Source: Saccharibacillus sp. JS10 (GTDB lineage: Bacteria; Bacillota; Bacilli; Paenibacillales; Paenibacillaceae). Taken from it: 64,000 nucleotides of DNA. The DNA lies in the NCBI RefSeq assembly GCF_024436065.1, contig NZ_JANFNS010000001.1, positions 992,001-1,056,000 on the forward strand, read 5' to 3'. The translations under genes were made by a program, and so were the position numbers. Shown here in pieces: positions 41,303 through 52,800 of this stretch. Every line of letters begins with the position of its first letter. Position 1 is the first letter of the stretch. The notes under the pieces are model-generated. The model searched no databases. It saw only the letters and a list, made by a program, of their open reading frames with translations, and had not been told where the DNA came from.

Positions 41303-44300
41303 TTACATTTTCTCTAAAACAACCGTGGAACCTGCGCCTGTCGCTTCCGCAGGTTGAATCAGAAGTCTTCGCGGCAATCGAGCACGCAACTCTTGCACGT
41401 GGCTAATAACGCCTACCGACAATTTATCGTTATGCAGGTGTTCGAGCGACGTAATAACGGTATCGAGAAGCTCTGGGTCAAGCGTTCCGAACCCTTCGTC
41501 GAGGAAGAAAAATTGCAGCGGATATTCGCCTCGCAGTTGAATTTGCGCAGATAATGCCAGAGCCAGCGACAAAGAAGTCAAAAACGTCTCGCCACCTGAC
41601 AACGTCGATACAGGTCTGCGCACCCCGCCGTTCGCATCATCGCAAATCACAAATCCACCGCCGGAATCTACTTCAAGCGAATAACGCTGCTTGGTCAAAA
41701 AGCGTAATCGGTTCGATGCAGCCCGGCTGATTTGAATGAGTTGTTCTTCCGCTACATACTCGACAAACGCGTTGCCTCGGAAACAGCTTTGTAATTTGGA
41801 TAATCGGTCTAGCTCCGTAGCCGTAATGATTCGCGATTGTTCCAATTGCGACCAACGACCATGTCTCGTCGATACGTCTTCCAAATCCCGCTCGGCTCTG
41901 GCTTTGCCCGCAAGTGCTTCTTCATCCAACACTTTCGCTTCTTGCAGCTTGGTGACGCAGTCTTCCCATTGTCGCTCCGAAATCTGCACGCCTTCAAGCA
42001 AGTTGTCCAGTTCGCGTAGACGAGCTGACCATTCATTTTCGCGTTCCCGATGAAGCCGGACTTGATTTTCGGCTTCGACCATCCGGTCTTCGTTCATATG
42101 AGCGGATTCGGCTTCTTCTGCATTTTGGAACACCGATACGGCAAGCGCAGTCTGCCAAGCCGATTCCGCTGAAGTCGCATATTCGGCTCCCGACAAAGCC
42201 GCCTGATCGGCAGTGGCGGACTGATTCCCTGCCGTCTGCCAAGCTTCTCGCGCCGATTCTTGCTTGCGGCGCGTTTCTTGCACGGCTGCACGTAAGTTAG
42301 CCAATTGCTGTTCAGCGCTTTTTAAAAGTTCGGCAACCGAAGATTGACCTGCGATTTCGCGTACACGGCGTTCTTTTTCTTGCAGCATCTCGGTTCGCCC
42401 TTCGGCTTGCGCCGTCCATTGAACAAGATTTCGCTCTGCTTCCGCAGCGGCTTCTTCATGAGATTTAAGCGTATTTTCCATACCTTGAATAACAGGTACG
42501 CTTTTATCTAAGCGAAGCTTTAATTCTTCGGCTTGCGCATCTCGTTTGCGGATCTCTTCGCGCTGATGTTCCAATTCGTTTTTTTGCAGCTGAGCAAACG
42601 ATTGGTTCCACCGTTCTTCCGCTTCGCGAATCCGCTCTTCCAGCTCAGTGAGCCGCTCGGCGGCGCGCTGACGCTGCTGCATGGCGCCGTCCAGGCGAAT
42701 GCGAGGCGCAGCTGCCTCTCTTGCAGCTGCGCTATAAGCGCGCTCCGCGCTTCTTGCCTGCGCTTCGAGCCGGCTTCCGGCTTGCTCGAAGCTCTCCGCC
42801 GCGGCTTGCAGGCGCGCCCATCGGTCGGCGCGAGCCTGCGGCGCAAGCCCTGCGAAGTCGCCGTCTATAATCGGCGACTTTGTAGCAGGCGCCGAAGAAG
42901 GCGCCTGCTCCGCGGCTTCGCCCGCGGGAGCGCTATTCGCTTGCGCCAGTTCTTCGCGCAAGCGAATAGCCAGAGCTTCGCTGCTTTGCCGCAAGCGAAC
43001 AGCGGCAAGGCGCAGCTCGCGCGCCCCGACCTGCTGGGCGCGCAGCGGTTCAAGCTCCGCCGCAGCTTCGGCGGCGGAAGACTCATCATCCGCGAGCTGT
43101 GGATGATGAGTCGCGCCGCAGACAGGGCAAGGCTCGCCTTCACTCAAGCTATGCGCGAGTTCCGATGCCATACGGCGCTTCGCCGAATCTAGCTGGCTTT
43201 GCTGCAAGCGAGCTTCTTCTTCTGCAAGAACTTCGATCCATTGACTAAGTTCACTTTCGAAGGAAATCAGATCTTGAACCTGCTTTTCCGCTTCGGCAAT
43301 ACGTTGCTGCGTTTCTTTTTCGGTTTGCTGCTGATGCTCTAGTGCAGCACCAAGTTCCCGCTGCGATTCTTGCTCTTGCCGCTCTGCTTGCTCCAGATCT
43401 CGGCGAATGACGATGCGTTGTTCATCCAATCCGTTGATCGTATCGGCAAGTCGCCCAGCGGCGTCGAGCCGTAAACGATCCGCGCTTCGTACTTCGCAAG
43501 CATTCAACTGCTGTTGCAGATCATGACGCAGAGTATTAGCTTGTTCTAATTTTCGCCGAAGGTCACTAGCCTCTTGCCGTGCTTTTTCAAGCCTTGAAGA
43601 AGCTTCATTTCGACTATGTTCCAATCGCTGACTTTCTTCGCGTAGCGTATGTAGCTCGCTTTCCAGTTGCAACGCTTGTTCAAGCTCCGTCGTTCGGCGA
43701 AGCCATTTTGGTTCTTCATCGGACAAAGCTTGATAGGCAATCTGCTCGGCAGCCGCCGCTTGCTCGTGAACCGTTTTGGCTTGAGCCAGTGAAGCGCGTA
43801 AAGTCTCCGCTTGAGCATTCAGTTGCTCAGAGCGAGCAATCGCTTCGCGGAAACGTTGAAGCGACGGCAACAATGTCGCGGAAACCCGAGCGCGCTCAGC
43901 GCGGTTTTTCAAAGCCAGCATATCTTCATTCTGGGCTTGCAGTTGTTCCAATGTCGCTTTTACCGTATTGCGTTCTTGACTACGCTCGCGAATACGAGAC
44001 AACTTTCCGTGTTCGTCGACTGCAAGTTCCAATGTTTTTCGCCGCTGATCGGCAAGTTTAACTTCTTCGCTTAATCGCTGCCTGGCTTGTTCGACCGCTT
44101 CGGCAGAAGCCATACCCAGCCCTTGCTGCTCCGCTTCCACTTCACGCAATCTATTTTCTGTATCGCGTGCGCGTTTATTTAGCTTTTGGATCAACCGATC
44201 TCCATACTGCTCTAAATGAAAAAGACGTTGCAGCATTTGTCTGCGGTCGCTACCTTTTAACGATAAGAATTCTGCAAATTTCCCTTGAGGCAATACGACT

Positions 44301-44743
44301 GCACGCGTGAAATCGTCCATTTTAAGCCCGATCCGTTCTTCGACTGCTCGCGTTACATCCGCAAGTTTGTCGGCAACGACATCGTCGCCTTCCGGCTTCA
44401 CTTCGATAAATCGGCTTAACGTATTGCTAACCGAGACTTCTCCGGTACGTTTGAAGCGTCGCTCCACACGAAAACGCCGCGTCCCGGAAGACGACTCCAA
44501 TTCGAACGTGAACGAGACGAACAACGTATCTTCCGAATGGTTCATAATACCTTGCGTTCCGCCGTAAGCACGTTCGACTTTGCCGTACATTGCAAGCGTG
44601 ATCGCATCAAGCACTGTCGATTTTCCGCTTCCGGTCGGACCGAAAATACCGAACAGCCCGGTTTCGCACAACTCCGTAAAATCGACTTCTTGCATGTCCC
44701 GATAACTTTGCAGCCCCGATAATTTGAGCGTGATCGGCTTCAT
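41303..44743 (-). CDS. sbcC: Nuclease complex ATPase SbcC
   Basis: SMC/Rad50-like subunit of the SbcCD nuclease that opens hairpins and trims DNA ends. The N-terminal ATPase lobe has GPTGSGKSTVLDAITLAMYG (about residues 35-55). Long coiled coils flank a zinc hook CPVCGATHH (about residue 540), and the C-terminal lobe has STLSGGETFLTSLSLALALS and FFLDEGFGTLD. Residues about 551-698, just after the hook, are Ala/Arg-rich with a Pro/Ala/Ser insertion and markedly GC-rich codons. ATG overlaps the sbcD stop by 4 nt. 1146 residues. Confidence 0.95.
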   Translation of the reverse strand: MKPITLKLSGLQSYRDMQEVDFTELCETGLFGIFGPTGSGKSTVLDAITLAMYGKVERAYGGTQGIMNHSEDTLFVSFTFELESSSGTRRFRVERRFKRTGEVSVSNTLSRFIEVKPEGDDVVADKLADVTRAVEERIGLKMDDFTRAVVLPQGKFAEFLSLKGSDRRQMLQRLFHLEQYGDRLIQKLNKRARDTENRLREVEAEQQGLGMASAEAVEQARQRLSEEVKLADQRRKTLELAVDEHGKLSRIRERSQERNTVKATLEQLQAQNEDMLALKNRAERARVSATLLPSLQRFREAIARSEQLNAQAETLRASLAQAKTVHEQAAAAEQIAYQALSDEEPKWLRRTTELEQALQLESELHTLREESQRLEHSRNEASSRLEKARQEASDLRRKLEQANTLRHDLQQQLNACEVRSADRLRLDAAGRLADTINGLDEQRIVIRRDLEQAERQEQESQRELGAALEHQQQTEKETQQRIAEAEKQVQDLISFESELSQWIEVLAEEEARLQQSQLDSAKRRMASELAHSLSEGEPCPVCGATHHPQLADDESSAAEAAAELEPLRAQQVGARELRLAAVRLRQSSEALAIRLREELAQANSAPAGEAAEQAPSSAPATKSPIIDGDFAGLAPQARADRWARLQAAAESFEQAGSRLEAQARSAERAYSAAAREAAAPRIRLDGAMQQRQRAAERLTELEERIREAEERWNQSFAQLQKNELEHQREEIRKRDAQAEELKLRLDKSVPVIQGMENTLKSHEEAAAEAERNLVQWTAQAEGRTEMLQEKERRVREIAGQSSVAELLKSAEQQLANLRAAVQETRRKQESAREAWQTAGNQSATADQAALSGAEYATSAESAWQTALAVSVFQNAEEAESAHMNEDRMVEAENQVRLHRERENEWSARLRELDNLLEGVQISERQWEDCVTKLQEAKVLDEEALAGKARAERDLEDVSTRHGRWSQLEQSRIITATELDRLSKLQSCFRGNAFVEYVAEEQLIQISRAASNRLRFLTKQRYSLEVDSGGGFVICDDANGGVRRPVSTLSGGETFLTSLSLALALSAQIQLRGEYPLQFFFLDEGFGTLDPELLDTVITSLEHLHNDKLSVGVISHVQELRARLPRRLLIQPAEATGAGSTVVLEKM

Positions 44744-45927
44744 TCAGCTTCGCCTCCTTCCGCTGACAAATCAGCATCTTCAGAAGCGAGTTCCATAAAT
44801 AGATTTACCAGTTCGTCTTCCGGGTCTGCACCGCCGGTTTGCTTGCGATAAAAAGTCTTGAACAACTCGTGCATCGGCAATCGTACTCGCTCTTCAGGAG
44901 TATCGGCTTGTTCCAGTTGCGGATACACCGGACGAATATGCACAAGCCCTTCGCAAGATTTTCTTAACGATTGAATATCGCCAAGCGACATCGCTTCGGT
45001 CAACGTGATTTTCAGATCGATAAAAGCTCCGGCATCCCGACCTTCTTCCAACCATCGATACACTTGCTGCACGCCTTCTTTGGCATGCCATTCCACTAAT
45101 GATCGACCGCAAGACAAAAAGATTTCTTGTATTTCGGGTGGTTTACCCGGCTCAATATCCATCAACATGACCGATTTAGCTTGCCCGGCTTCAGAAAAAC
45201 TGTAAGCGATCGGCGAACCGCTATAACGAATAATGCCTTCGCCTTTGACCGATTGCGGACGATGGAGATGCCCAAGCGCTGTATATTGAGCACCGCAAGA
45301 CAATGCGGACGGATCGACCGTATACGCCCCGCCGACTTGGATCGGACGTTCGGAATCGGATTCCAATCCGCCCAATACATAAATATGGCTCATCGCCAAA
45401 TTGACGGTTTTCGGTGAAAATTCGGCTGCGAGTTTGCGCATCAGCAATCCGACGCGCTCACTGTACGCACGGCGCAGCAAATTCTCATCGGTTCCGTCAA
45501 GCGTTAACAACTCATTTAGCCGGGCTTCGGATGGATAAGGAAGCGCTGCAATCACCGCTTGTTCTCCGGTACGAGCAATATCCATTTTCAACGCTTGTTC
45601 CATCGGTAAGCCAACTAATGAAATACCGCTACTTTGTACCAAAGGTCGTACAGAAGCGACCCGTTCTGGATGATCGTGATTCCCAGCGATTGCAGCAAGC
45701 TGACAACCTTCAGCGCGAATACGAGCGACACTTTCATAAAAAAGTTGTTCGGCCGCCGCTGGAGGATTGACGGTATCGTATACGTCCCCTGCCATCAAAA
45801 TCAAATCCACTTTTTCGCGCCGCACGATATCGACCAGTTCTTCCATAAATTTTTGCTGTTCTTCGAATCGACTTCGACCTTCCAGCGTTTTGCCTAAATG
45901 CCAGTCCGCCGTATGCAGCACACGCAT
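44740..45927 (-). CDS. sbcD: Nuclease complex exonuclease SbcD
   Basis: Mre11-like metallophosphoesterase partner of SbcC. The metal ligands lie in VLHTADWHLGKTL, LILMAGDVYDTVNPP, AIAGNHDHPERV, NLAMSHIYVLGG and TALGHLHRPQ, in the expected order. A C-terminal capping region with an acidic tail (about residues 290-395) contacts SbcC. ATG at 45927 has AAAGGAG upstream. 395 residues. Third gene of addB-addA-sbcD-sbcC. Confidence 0.96.
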   Translation of the reverse strand: MRVLHTADWHLGKTLEGRSRFEEQQKFMEELVDIVRREKVDLILMAGDVYDTVNPPAAAEQLFYESVARIRAEGCQLAAIAGNHDHPERVASVRPLVQSSGISLVGLPMEQALKMDIARTGEQAVIAALPYPSEARLNELLTLDGTDENLLRRAYSERVGLLMRKLAAEFSPKTVNLAMSHIYVLGGLESDSERPIQVGGAYTVDPSALSCGAQYTALGHLHRPQSVKGEGIIRYSGSPIAYSFSEAGQAKSVMLMDIEPGKPPEIQEIFLSCGRSLVEWHAKEGVQQVYRWLEEGRDAGAFIDLKITLTEAMSLGDIQSLRKSCEGLVHIRPVYPQLEQADTPEERVRLPMHELFKTFYRKQTGGADPEDELVNLFMELASEDADLSAEGGEAE

Positions 45928-45970
45928 GGTTCGCGCTCCTTTCTGATCTTTATTTCTGTCTATCTACGGC

Positions 45971-48900
45971 TTACAATCGAACGCCTTGTTTGGCATCAAA
46001 GAAGTATAACCATTTTTCCGCAATCGGTTCGCCGATCATCTCTTCGACCGCTTGCGCATAAAAATCAAGTTGGAATCGGTAATGTGCCGATAATTCCTCA
46101 ATTCCTTTTTGCGGAGAAAGACGGTCTGTTTTGTAATCGAGCAAAATTAATTTTCCGTTCTCGCGGAACAGACAATCGACCACGCCTTGAACGAGCACAC
46201 GCTCATCTGACAATTGCTCGACTCGAAGTTCTTCACCTTTTGAAGAAGAATGCCCGATCGCGGTTTCCCAAGCTCCAGCAGCTTCCCGCCGAACAGGCAA
46301 TACTAGCGAACCTAATGCTTCTTGCGTACCGATTCCGGTACTGAAAGGCAATTCACGGCGTAGCCACTTTGCAGCAATCATCCGCTGCCCAATTTCGCTT
46401 CGAATAAACTCTGCAATATCGGCAGGATTCACCGTATCGGCTTCGACTTGAAGTAAACTATTTTTTTCGACCAGCACAGCCAACGTCTCTGAAGCTTCTC
46501 GTTCTCCGGTCTGCGAATCCAACGGAATATGCTGCATCAGCGTATGATAAGCGGTTCCGCGTTCGGCTCCTGTCAATCGACTACGCTCCATAAAGCGTGG
46601 ACGACGAAGTTGCAAGGTCGGAGAAGCCGCTGGTTCCGATTTTTCGGAATCTACAGGTCGCGTCGATTGTTCGGAAGAACGCAATGCGGCTTCTAACGCA
46701 TCAGCAGCCGGATAATCGCCTCCGGTAAAACGAGATTTGATCTCGGTTACCGATGTTTTGGCTGCGGCTTTTCCTGCTTCTGCATAAGGGTATTTCCAAT
46801 TAAAACGCTCTGTGTATGCTTTGCGAGTTCCTTCGACTTGCTCGCCGCTCAAGATCGCTTTGAGTTGCTGAATACGCTCTGCGTACAATTCTTCTTCGGC
46901 GATTCGTTCCGAAGGGGTCGTATGATCGCTGCTGCGGATCGCAAAGCTCCAACCCATATCGGAAATCGGCGTGCTGGCGTCTACGACCCCATCGACCGTT
47001 TCTCGAAGTTCTTGCGCCCCAGCTTCAAAAATCAGTGCAGGGCCAACCCAATCCAGATAAGAGCGCGCTTTTGCCAATGTATAGTCGGCTATACCTTCTG
47101 TCCCGCTTGCAGATTGCATCCAAGAAGCGATCCGCTTAGGAATATCTTTGACTGCTGCGGTCAAAATCATTTTATCGCGTGGGCGAGTTAACGCTACGTA
47201 CAGCACTCGCATTTCTTCCGCCAACAATTCCATATGCGCACGTCTACGAATCGCAAGCGCAGGCAACGTCGGATAACTCACACGAACTTTTTCGTCGACA
47301 AAACGGGGTCCGAAACCTAATTCTTTGTGCATCATAAAAGGCGCGTTCAAATCTTGCATATTAAAGTTTTTGGAAAGCCCTGCGACGAATACGACCGGGA
47401 ACTCCAACCCTTTGCTTTTGTGAATCGTCATGATCCTGACCGAATCTTGCCCGACTTCGGACGGAGCTTCTGCAAGATCGCCTCCGTTTTCTTTTAAGCG
47501 CTCCACAAATCGCAAAAAGCGGAACAACCCTTGCGCCGAAGTCGATTTTTCAAATTGTGTCGCGCGGTGATATAACGCGAGGAGATTCGAGCGACGTTGC
47601 ACACCTCCCGGAAGACCCGCTACCCAGTCCGCATACCCCGTTTCTCGGTATAACGTCCAGATCAGTTCGCTTAGTTCACCGCTTCGAGCTTGATCTCGCC
47701 AACGTTCTAAATTTTGCCAAAAGACTTGTAATTGCTGAGTTAACGGCGAACCTTCGGATTGCGCCGCTGCATAGACGGCTTCGTAAAATGACGATTTCGG
47801 TTTCACTAATCGAATTTGAGCGAGCTGGTCTTCGTTCAAGCCTACAATCGGAGAACGAAGTACAGAAGCCAGCGGAATATCTTGCTGCGGATTATCGATG
47901 ATTCGCAGCAGCGACATCATAATCTCAACTTCGGTCGCATCGAAATAACCGCGCGCCGCATCGCCGACAGCTGGGATTCCGGCAAGTTTTAATTCTTCGA
48001 TCATCATGGGCGCCCATGAACTTGCTGAACGAAGCAGAATCACGATATCTCCGTAATGGACCGGGCGTAATCCTCCGGCGGCTTTATCATAGATCGACAA
48101 AGCTTCACTACCCGCCGCGGCACCTACCAATTCGTGAATCCGATTGGCGATAGCTCTCGCTTCGATCCTCGCTGTTTCTAGTTCTGCAACTTCTGCGGCA
48201 AGCGGGCTTTCTTCTGATTCTTCCGCATCTGCCGGGTCTTCGCGCTCAATCAATAATAGCTCCGGTGCGTATTCATTATGTGTTGCATCCGTATAAGATT
48301 GTGCGCCGTAGGTTAGCTCTGCACGGCTATCGTAAGCAATCTCCGCGACGCGTTCGTTCATAATCCGGCGAAAAATTCCGTTGACCGCATCGACTACTTC
48401 TTGGCGGCTTCGAAAATTTCGTGCCAAATCTATACGCAGACCATTCTCCGCAAAATCTTCTCCATACACTCGATATTTTTGCAAAAACAATCCCGGTTCA
48501 GCCAAACGGAAACGATAAATACTTTGCTTGACATCGCCGACCATAAAACGATTGCCTGCCCCTTCACGAGCAATCAGCGAAACAATCTCTTCTTGTACCG
48601 AGTTCGTATCTTGATATTCATCGAGTAACACTTCATCGAAACGTTCGCGATATTCCAAAGCAACGATCGAAGGAACCGAGTTTCCTGGTTCCGACGAAGG
48701 ATCACGCAAAATCCGCAAACAATAATGTTCAAGGTCTGAAAAGTCGACCATCCCCCGTGCTTTTTTCGCTGCGGTATAACGCTCTCCGAATTCGATCGTT
48801 AATGTCGACAGTTCTTCCATTAGCGGCGCGGCTTCATTCAACTCTGCCAAAAAAGCTTCGGGCGAACGTCCGAAATAAAATTCGCGGATTGCGGTTAATT

Positions 48901-49864
48901 CTTCTTTGGCTGCGTCACGCAAAGCTTTGGTCTGATCTTTGATCTGCGGATCGCATTGATCTTTCCGCACGGCATTAAGTTTGCCAAAAGTAATATGTTC
49001 AAAATGGGTATATAGCTGTTCCCAAGATTCATGTTGCGCTGCTGCCTGTAATCGTCGTACTTGTTCCAGATCATTTTGCACCGTATCCAAATAAGGCGCT
49101 GGTCCCTCTGGCGATGCTGCCAAATCGTAAGCCCGCAGCAGCAGATTTTCCGTACCCGCCAAAGCCAGACGCGCATCGTAAATGAGGCTACGCGTCCACT
49201 CGGTATTTCCAAGCGACTGAATATCCGGCACCCGAAAATCATTAGCGGACGTCTTCAGCCAATGTTCCGGCCACGGATGACTACGAGCAAAATCGTATAG
49301 CCGCTGCACGAGTGCAAAAGCTGGATCGTCCGAACGTTCGCCGCCAAACCAATCAATAAACTGTCGGAATGTTTGTCCGTCTTCTTCGCGTGCATAATAT
49401 TCTTCGAACAACTCTTCCAAAATTTCTTGACGCATGATCTCGCTCTCATGCTCATTCGCGATCCGAAAAGCCGGATCGAGTGGAATCAACGTATAATGCC
49501 GACGGATTACTTCAAGACAAAAAGAATGGAGCGTCGTAATCGAAGCTTGCCCAAGCAGCGATAACTGACGCCGAATAGATTCATTTTGCGGATCGGCGCT
49601 CAGTTGTTTATTCAAAGCATCCCGAATCCGTTGACGCATTTCGGATGCAGCCGCTTTGGTAAAAGTCGCAATCAACATTCGATCAATACTGGTGCCTTGA
49701 TCGGAATCGGTGATTTTACGGATGATTCGCTCGACGAGTACAGCCGTTTTGCCTGAACCTGCGGCTGCCGCAACCAACATATCGCCGCCGGAAACAGCAA
49801 TCGCTTTCCATTGGTCGTCACTCCATTGGCTGCCTTCAGGCTTCTGTGCGTAAGTCATGCCCAT
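45971..49864 (-). CDS. addA: ATP-dependent helicase/nuclease subunit AddA
   Basis: UvrD-type helicase and RecB-type nuclease subunit that processes double-strand breaks up to Chi-like sites. WSDDQWKAI, Walker A AAAGSGKTAVLVERI, the DEYQDTNSVQEEIVSLI motif, FMVGDVKQSIYRFR and MTIHKSKGLEFPVVFV are helicase motifs. The C-terminal nuclease carries VDCLFRENGKLILLDYKTDR (about residue 1250). 1297 residues, longer than in B. subtilis (about 1230). ATG follows the addB stop without a gap; its Shine-Dalgarno AAGGAGG lies in the end of addB. Confidence 0.96.
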   Translation of the reverse strand: MGMTYAQKPEGSQWSDDQWKAIAVSGGDMLVAAAAGSGKTAVLVERIIRKITDSDQGTSIDRMLIATFTKAAASEMRQRIRDALNKQLSADPQNESIRRQLSLLGQASITTLHSFCLEVIRRHYTLIPLDPAFRIANEHESEIMRQEILEELFEEYYAREEDGQTFRQFIDWFGGERSDDPAFALVQRLYDFARSHPWPEHWLKTSANDFRVPDIQSLGNTEWTRSLIYDARLALAGTENLLLRAYDLAASPEGPAPYLDTVQNDLEQVRRLQAAAQHESWEQLYTHFEHITFGKLNAVRKDQCDPQIKDQTKALRDAAKEELTAIREFYFGRSPEAFLAELNEAAPLMEELSTLTIEFGERYTAAKKARGMVDFSDLEHYCLRILRDPSSEPGNSVPSIVALEYRERFDEVLLDEYQDTNSVQEEIVSLIAREGAGNRFMVGDVKQSIYRFRLAEPGLFLQKYRVYGEDFAENGLRIDLARNFRSRQEVVDAVNGIFRRIMNERVAEIAYDSRAELTYGAQSYTDATHNEYAPELLLIEREDPADAEESEESPLAAEVAELETARIEARAIANRIHELVGAAAGSEALSIYDKAAGGLRPVHYGDIVILLRSASSWAPMMIEELKLAGIPAVGDAARGYFDATEVEIMMSLLRIIDNPQQDIPLASVLRSPIVGLNEDQLAQIRLVKPKSSFYEAVYAAAQSEGSPLTQQLQVFWQNLERWRDQARSGELSELIWTLYRETGYADWVAGLPGGVQRRSNLLALYHRATQFEKSTSAQGLFRFLRFVERLKENGGDLAEAPSEVGQDSVRIMTIHKSKGLEFPVVFVAGLSKNFNMQDLNAPFMMHKELGFGPRFVDEKVRVSYPTLPALAIRRRAHMELLAEEMRVLYVALTRPRDKMILTAAVKDIPKRIASWMQSASGTEGIADYTLAKARSYLDWVGPALIFEAGAQELRETVDGVVDASTPISDMGWSFAIRSSDHTTPSERIAEEELYAERIQQLKAILSGEQVEGTRKAYTERFNWKYPYAEAGKAAAKTSVTEIKSRFTGGDYPAADALEAALRSSEQSTRPVDSEKSEPAASPTLQLRRPRFMERSRLTGAERGTAYHTLMQHIPLDSQTGEREASETLAVLVEKNSLLQVEADTVNPADIAEFIRSEIGQRMIAAKWLRRELPFSTGIGTQEALGSLVLPVRREAAGAWETAIGHSSSKGEELRVEQLSDERVLVQGVVDCLFRENGKLILLDYKTDRLSPQKGIEELSAHYRFQLDFYAQAVEEMIGEPIAEKWLYFFDAKQGVRL

Positions 49865-52800
49865 TTATGAATTCTCCTCCTTTTGCTCTTGTGGATCTTG
49901 CTCGTCGAACATCTGCCAAATTTTATCTTTGCCTGGTTTACCCAGATGATTGTATCCGGCATGGTCCAGACTTTCATCGAACTGACAAACAGAATGATAA
50001 GGACAAAAATCGCAAGCGGTCTCTTGTTGAATCCGGTACGGACGTGCTTCCGATTCACCTTCTGTAATCCGTTTGCCGATACCGACGATGTTTCTACGCA
50101 CGCCTTTGAGCAAAGAATCCCATTGATTCGGATCGGCAACAGCGGAACTTGCGTAAAAACTTCCGTCTTTTTTGATTGCTACAGGAACGACTGGCGATTG
50201 ACCGCTAGCCAGCGTCCGATCCATTTTGGCAACCACATCGGAATCGGCAAGCACCAACCCTTTCATTTTGAATCGTTTGAGCATTTCTTGGACTGCCGCA
50301 TCTTGCGCCAACCCGTTCGAAGAATTTAGCAATGGATTTTGCACATGGAAATACAACGTTCCCGCTGGCAACGCAGGAGCTCCGATCCATGCTTCCGCAT
50401 GCGTTAAAATCACATCCAGATACGTCAGCATTTGCAGCGATAGCCCATAATAGACTTCATGTAACTTCAAATCTTTGGAACTTGATTTGTAGTCGATGAC
50501 TCGAAGCAACAATCCTTCTTCGCCTTCTGCGACGTCTACCCGGTCGATGCGACCGACGATTTCCATCGTACAGCCGTTATCCAATTGAAAGGACAATGCC
50601 GGAATATCTTTGCCGGGACCAAAATCGACTTCGATTCCGATCGGTTCAAAATCGCCTCGCCGCGCATGTTCGCCCAAAATAACCGAAGCACGTCCGACGA
50701 TATCCATCAGCTTACGCGAAATATATCCGTATCTTTTGGTACTGAACAAAATCTCGCCTTGAAGACTTGGCGCAATCTTATCGACAGATTCCCGCGCTTC
50801 CGCCAGACATTCTTCAACGGAAAGCGACCCCCAGCTTCGATTTTCAAGACGCAACCGCGTCGCAATATCGCTCAGTGCCGCATGGAACAATTGACCGATA
50901 TCCGGCGCGTTTAATTTGTACACTTGACGTTCTTTAAGCTTAAGTCCATGCGACGCAAAATGAGAAAACGCGCAAGCCGTAAATTTCTCCATGCGCGAGA
51001 CGCTAGAGCGCACATGCGTACCGTACAATTGCACACTGGTACTTTGCGTCAAACGATCCGACTCATTCGTATATACAAGAGAAGCCAACCGGCTTTGCAG
51101 CAGCTTTTCCAATTCTCCGCGATCTTGATAAGCGCCAAGTACATCCCACCATAACGAATCGATCGAAGCACCCGTTTTCCATAGTCGAAGTTGCGAGAGC
51201 AAATGCGGCAAGGTCGATTCCGGCAACGTAATAAAACGCTCGTAATCGTCGCGATCCATACCCGCTACGGGCAAGCTATGTTCTCGGCACTCGCGAATAA
51301 AAGGGAACGCCGCTCGAATATTCAGCACGATTTCCGAAGGAAGTAACGGCTTATCTTCATCGTCATTAAGCGCGTAGCTCAACCATAACTTATCTTGCGC
51401 GCTGGTCAGCGTATGGTAAATCAACAACTGTTCATCGAGTAATCGACGCTCTGCTCCCGGAGACAACTCCAAGCCGCTCTCGGCAAGTCGCACACGCTCC
51501 GGCTCGCTCAGTAATCCACTTTGCACAGGAGGAAGCGGAACGATCCCTTCGTTAAGTCCCAATACAAAAGCATATCGAATATCAAGCGGACGTGTCCGTT
51601 CGAAATCACCGACCAGTACTTGATCCAGCGCAGGAGGAACAAGCCCAAGTGTCAATCCGGCAATCCCGGTTTCCAACATGCCTGCAAATTCTTCGATCGT
51701 CACTTCTTCGTCGTCAATCAGTTCCGCAATCTGATCCAGCAGATCCAACAAAGCTCCCCAGATTTGCCGATCAATATCACCGGCTTGCGGATCTCCGGCG
51801 GCTACCGCTACATTCGCCAAACGATCTAATCGCTGTGGCACTTCCGCTTGCTCCAACATCCGGTATACCGCTTCGCACATTTCGCGGGCTGTTTTGGATT
51901 GCTTCAGCTGTGATTCGAAAGAAGATAACGGCAACACGACTCGGTTGCGGCATGCTTCCAACCGATCCATACGCGCTTTTGATTCATCGGCGGCTTCTTG
52001 CGGAACCGGGCGACCTTCGTCATCGAGCGACAACTTCGGCGCTTCACGCCACGGATTTCCGTCTGTCCATCGACTTCCTCGAATCCCAGAAGCGAGCACA
52101 AAGTTTTCTAACGTATCCAGATCAGCGCGTGTGATACGATCGTCTTCCGGTAATAGCAGATCGGTTTTGATACAACGAAAAACATCTTCGTATTGCCAGC
52201 GACGTAGCACGACATCCAGCGCGGCACGTACAAATTCAGCGAGCGGATGATGCAAAACGCCTTTACGTCGGTCAGCAAAAACCGGAATGCCATAGTCCTC
52301 AAATACCGGAGCTACAATCGATTCGTAATCGTCTAGATTACGCACAAATACCGCCATATCCCCGTAACGGGCGCCTTTTTCTCTAGCGAGCCTTAACATC
52401 TCGCGCGCCGCCGCATCGACTTCCGCTCGTCGGTTGTCTGCCATATGGAGCGAGATTGCTTGTTCGCCTTCTGCATTTAGTTTTTCTTGCTCGTTAAGAA
52501 CACGGCGAGCCAAACGAGGTTCTCCGCGCAGCTCATTTTCAAGTCTGCCGAGCAAAGGGCTGGTTGCAAATCTAGGCAGTTCTGATTGTTCGGGTACGAT
52601 TACTTCGCATTCCTGCTCCAAAGCTTCAGCTAGCTGGCGTAATTTTCGGTACGTACTTGCTGTCTGATAAAACAAATTGAGATCGCTGAGCGTTTCGCCT
52701 TCGTCATAAGGACGATCCAAGGTCAACGAACAAACGATCGACTTCGCCGCTTCGAGCAAAGCTCCGATGACTTCATATTCACGGGGCGTAAAATAATCGA

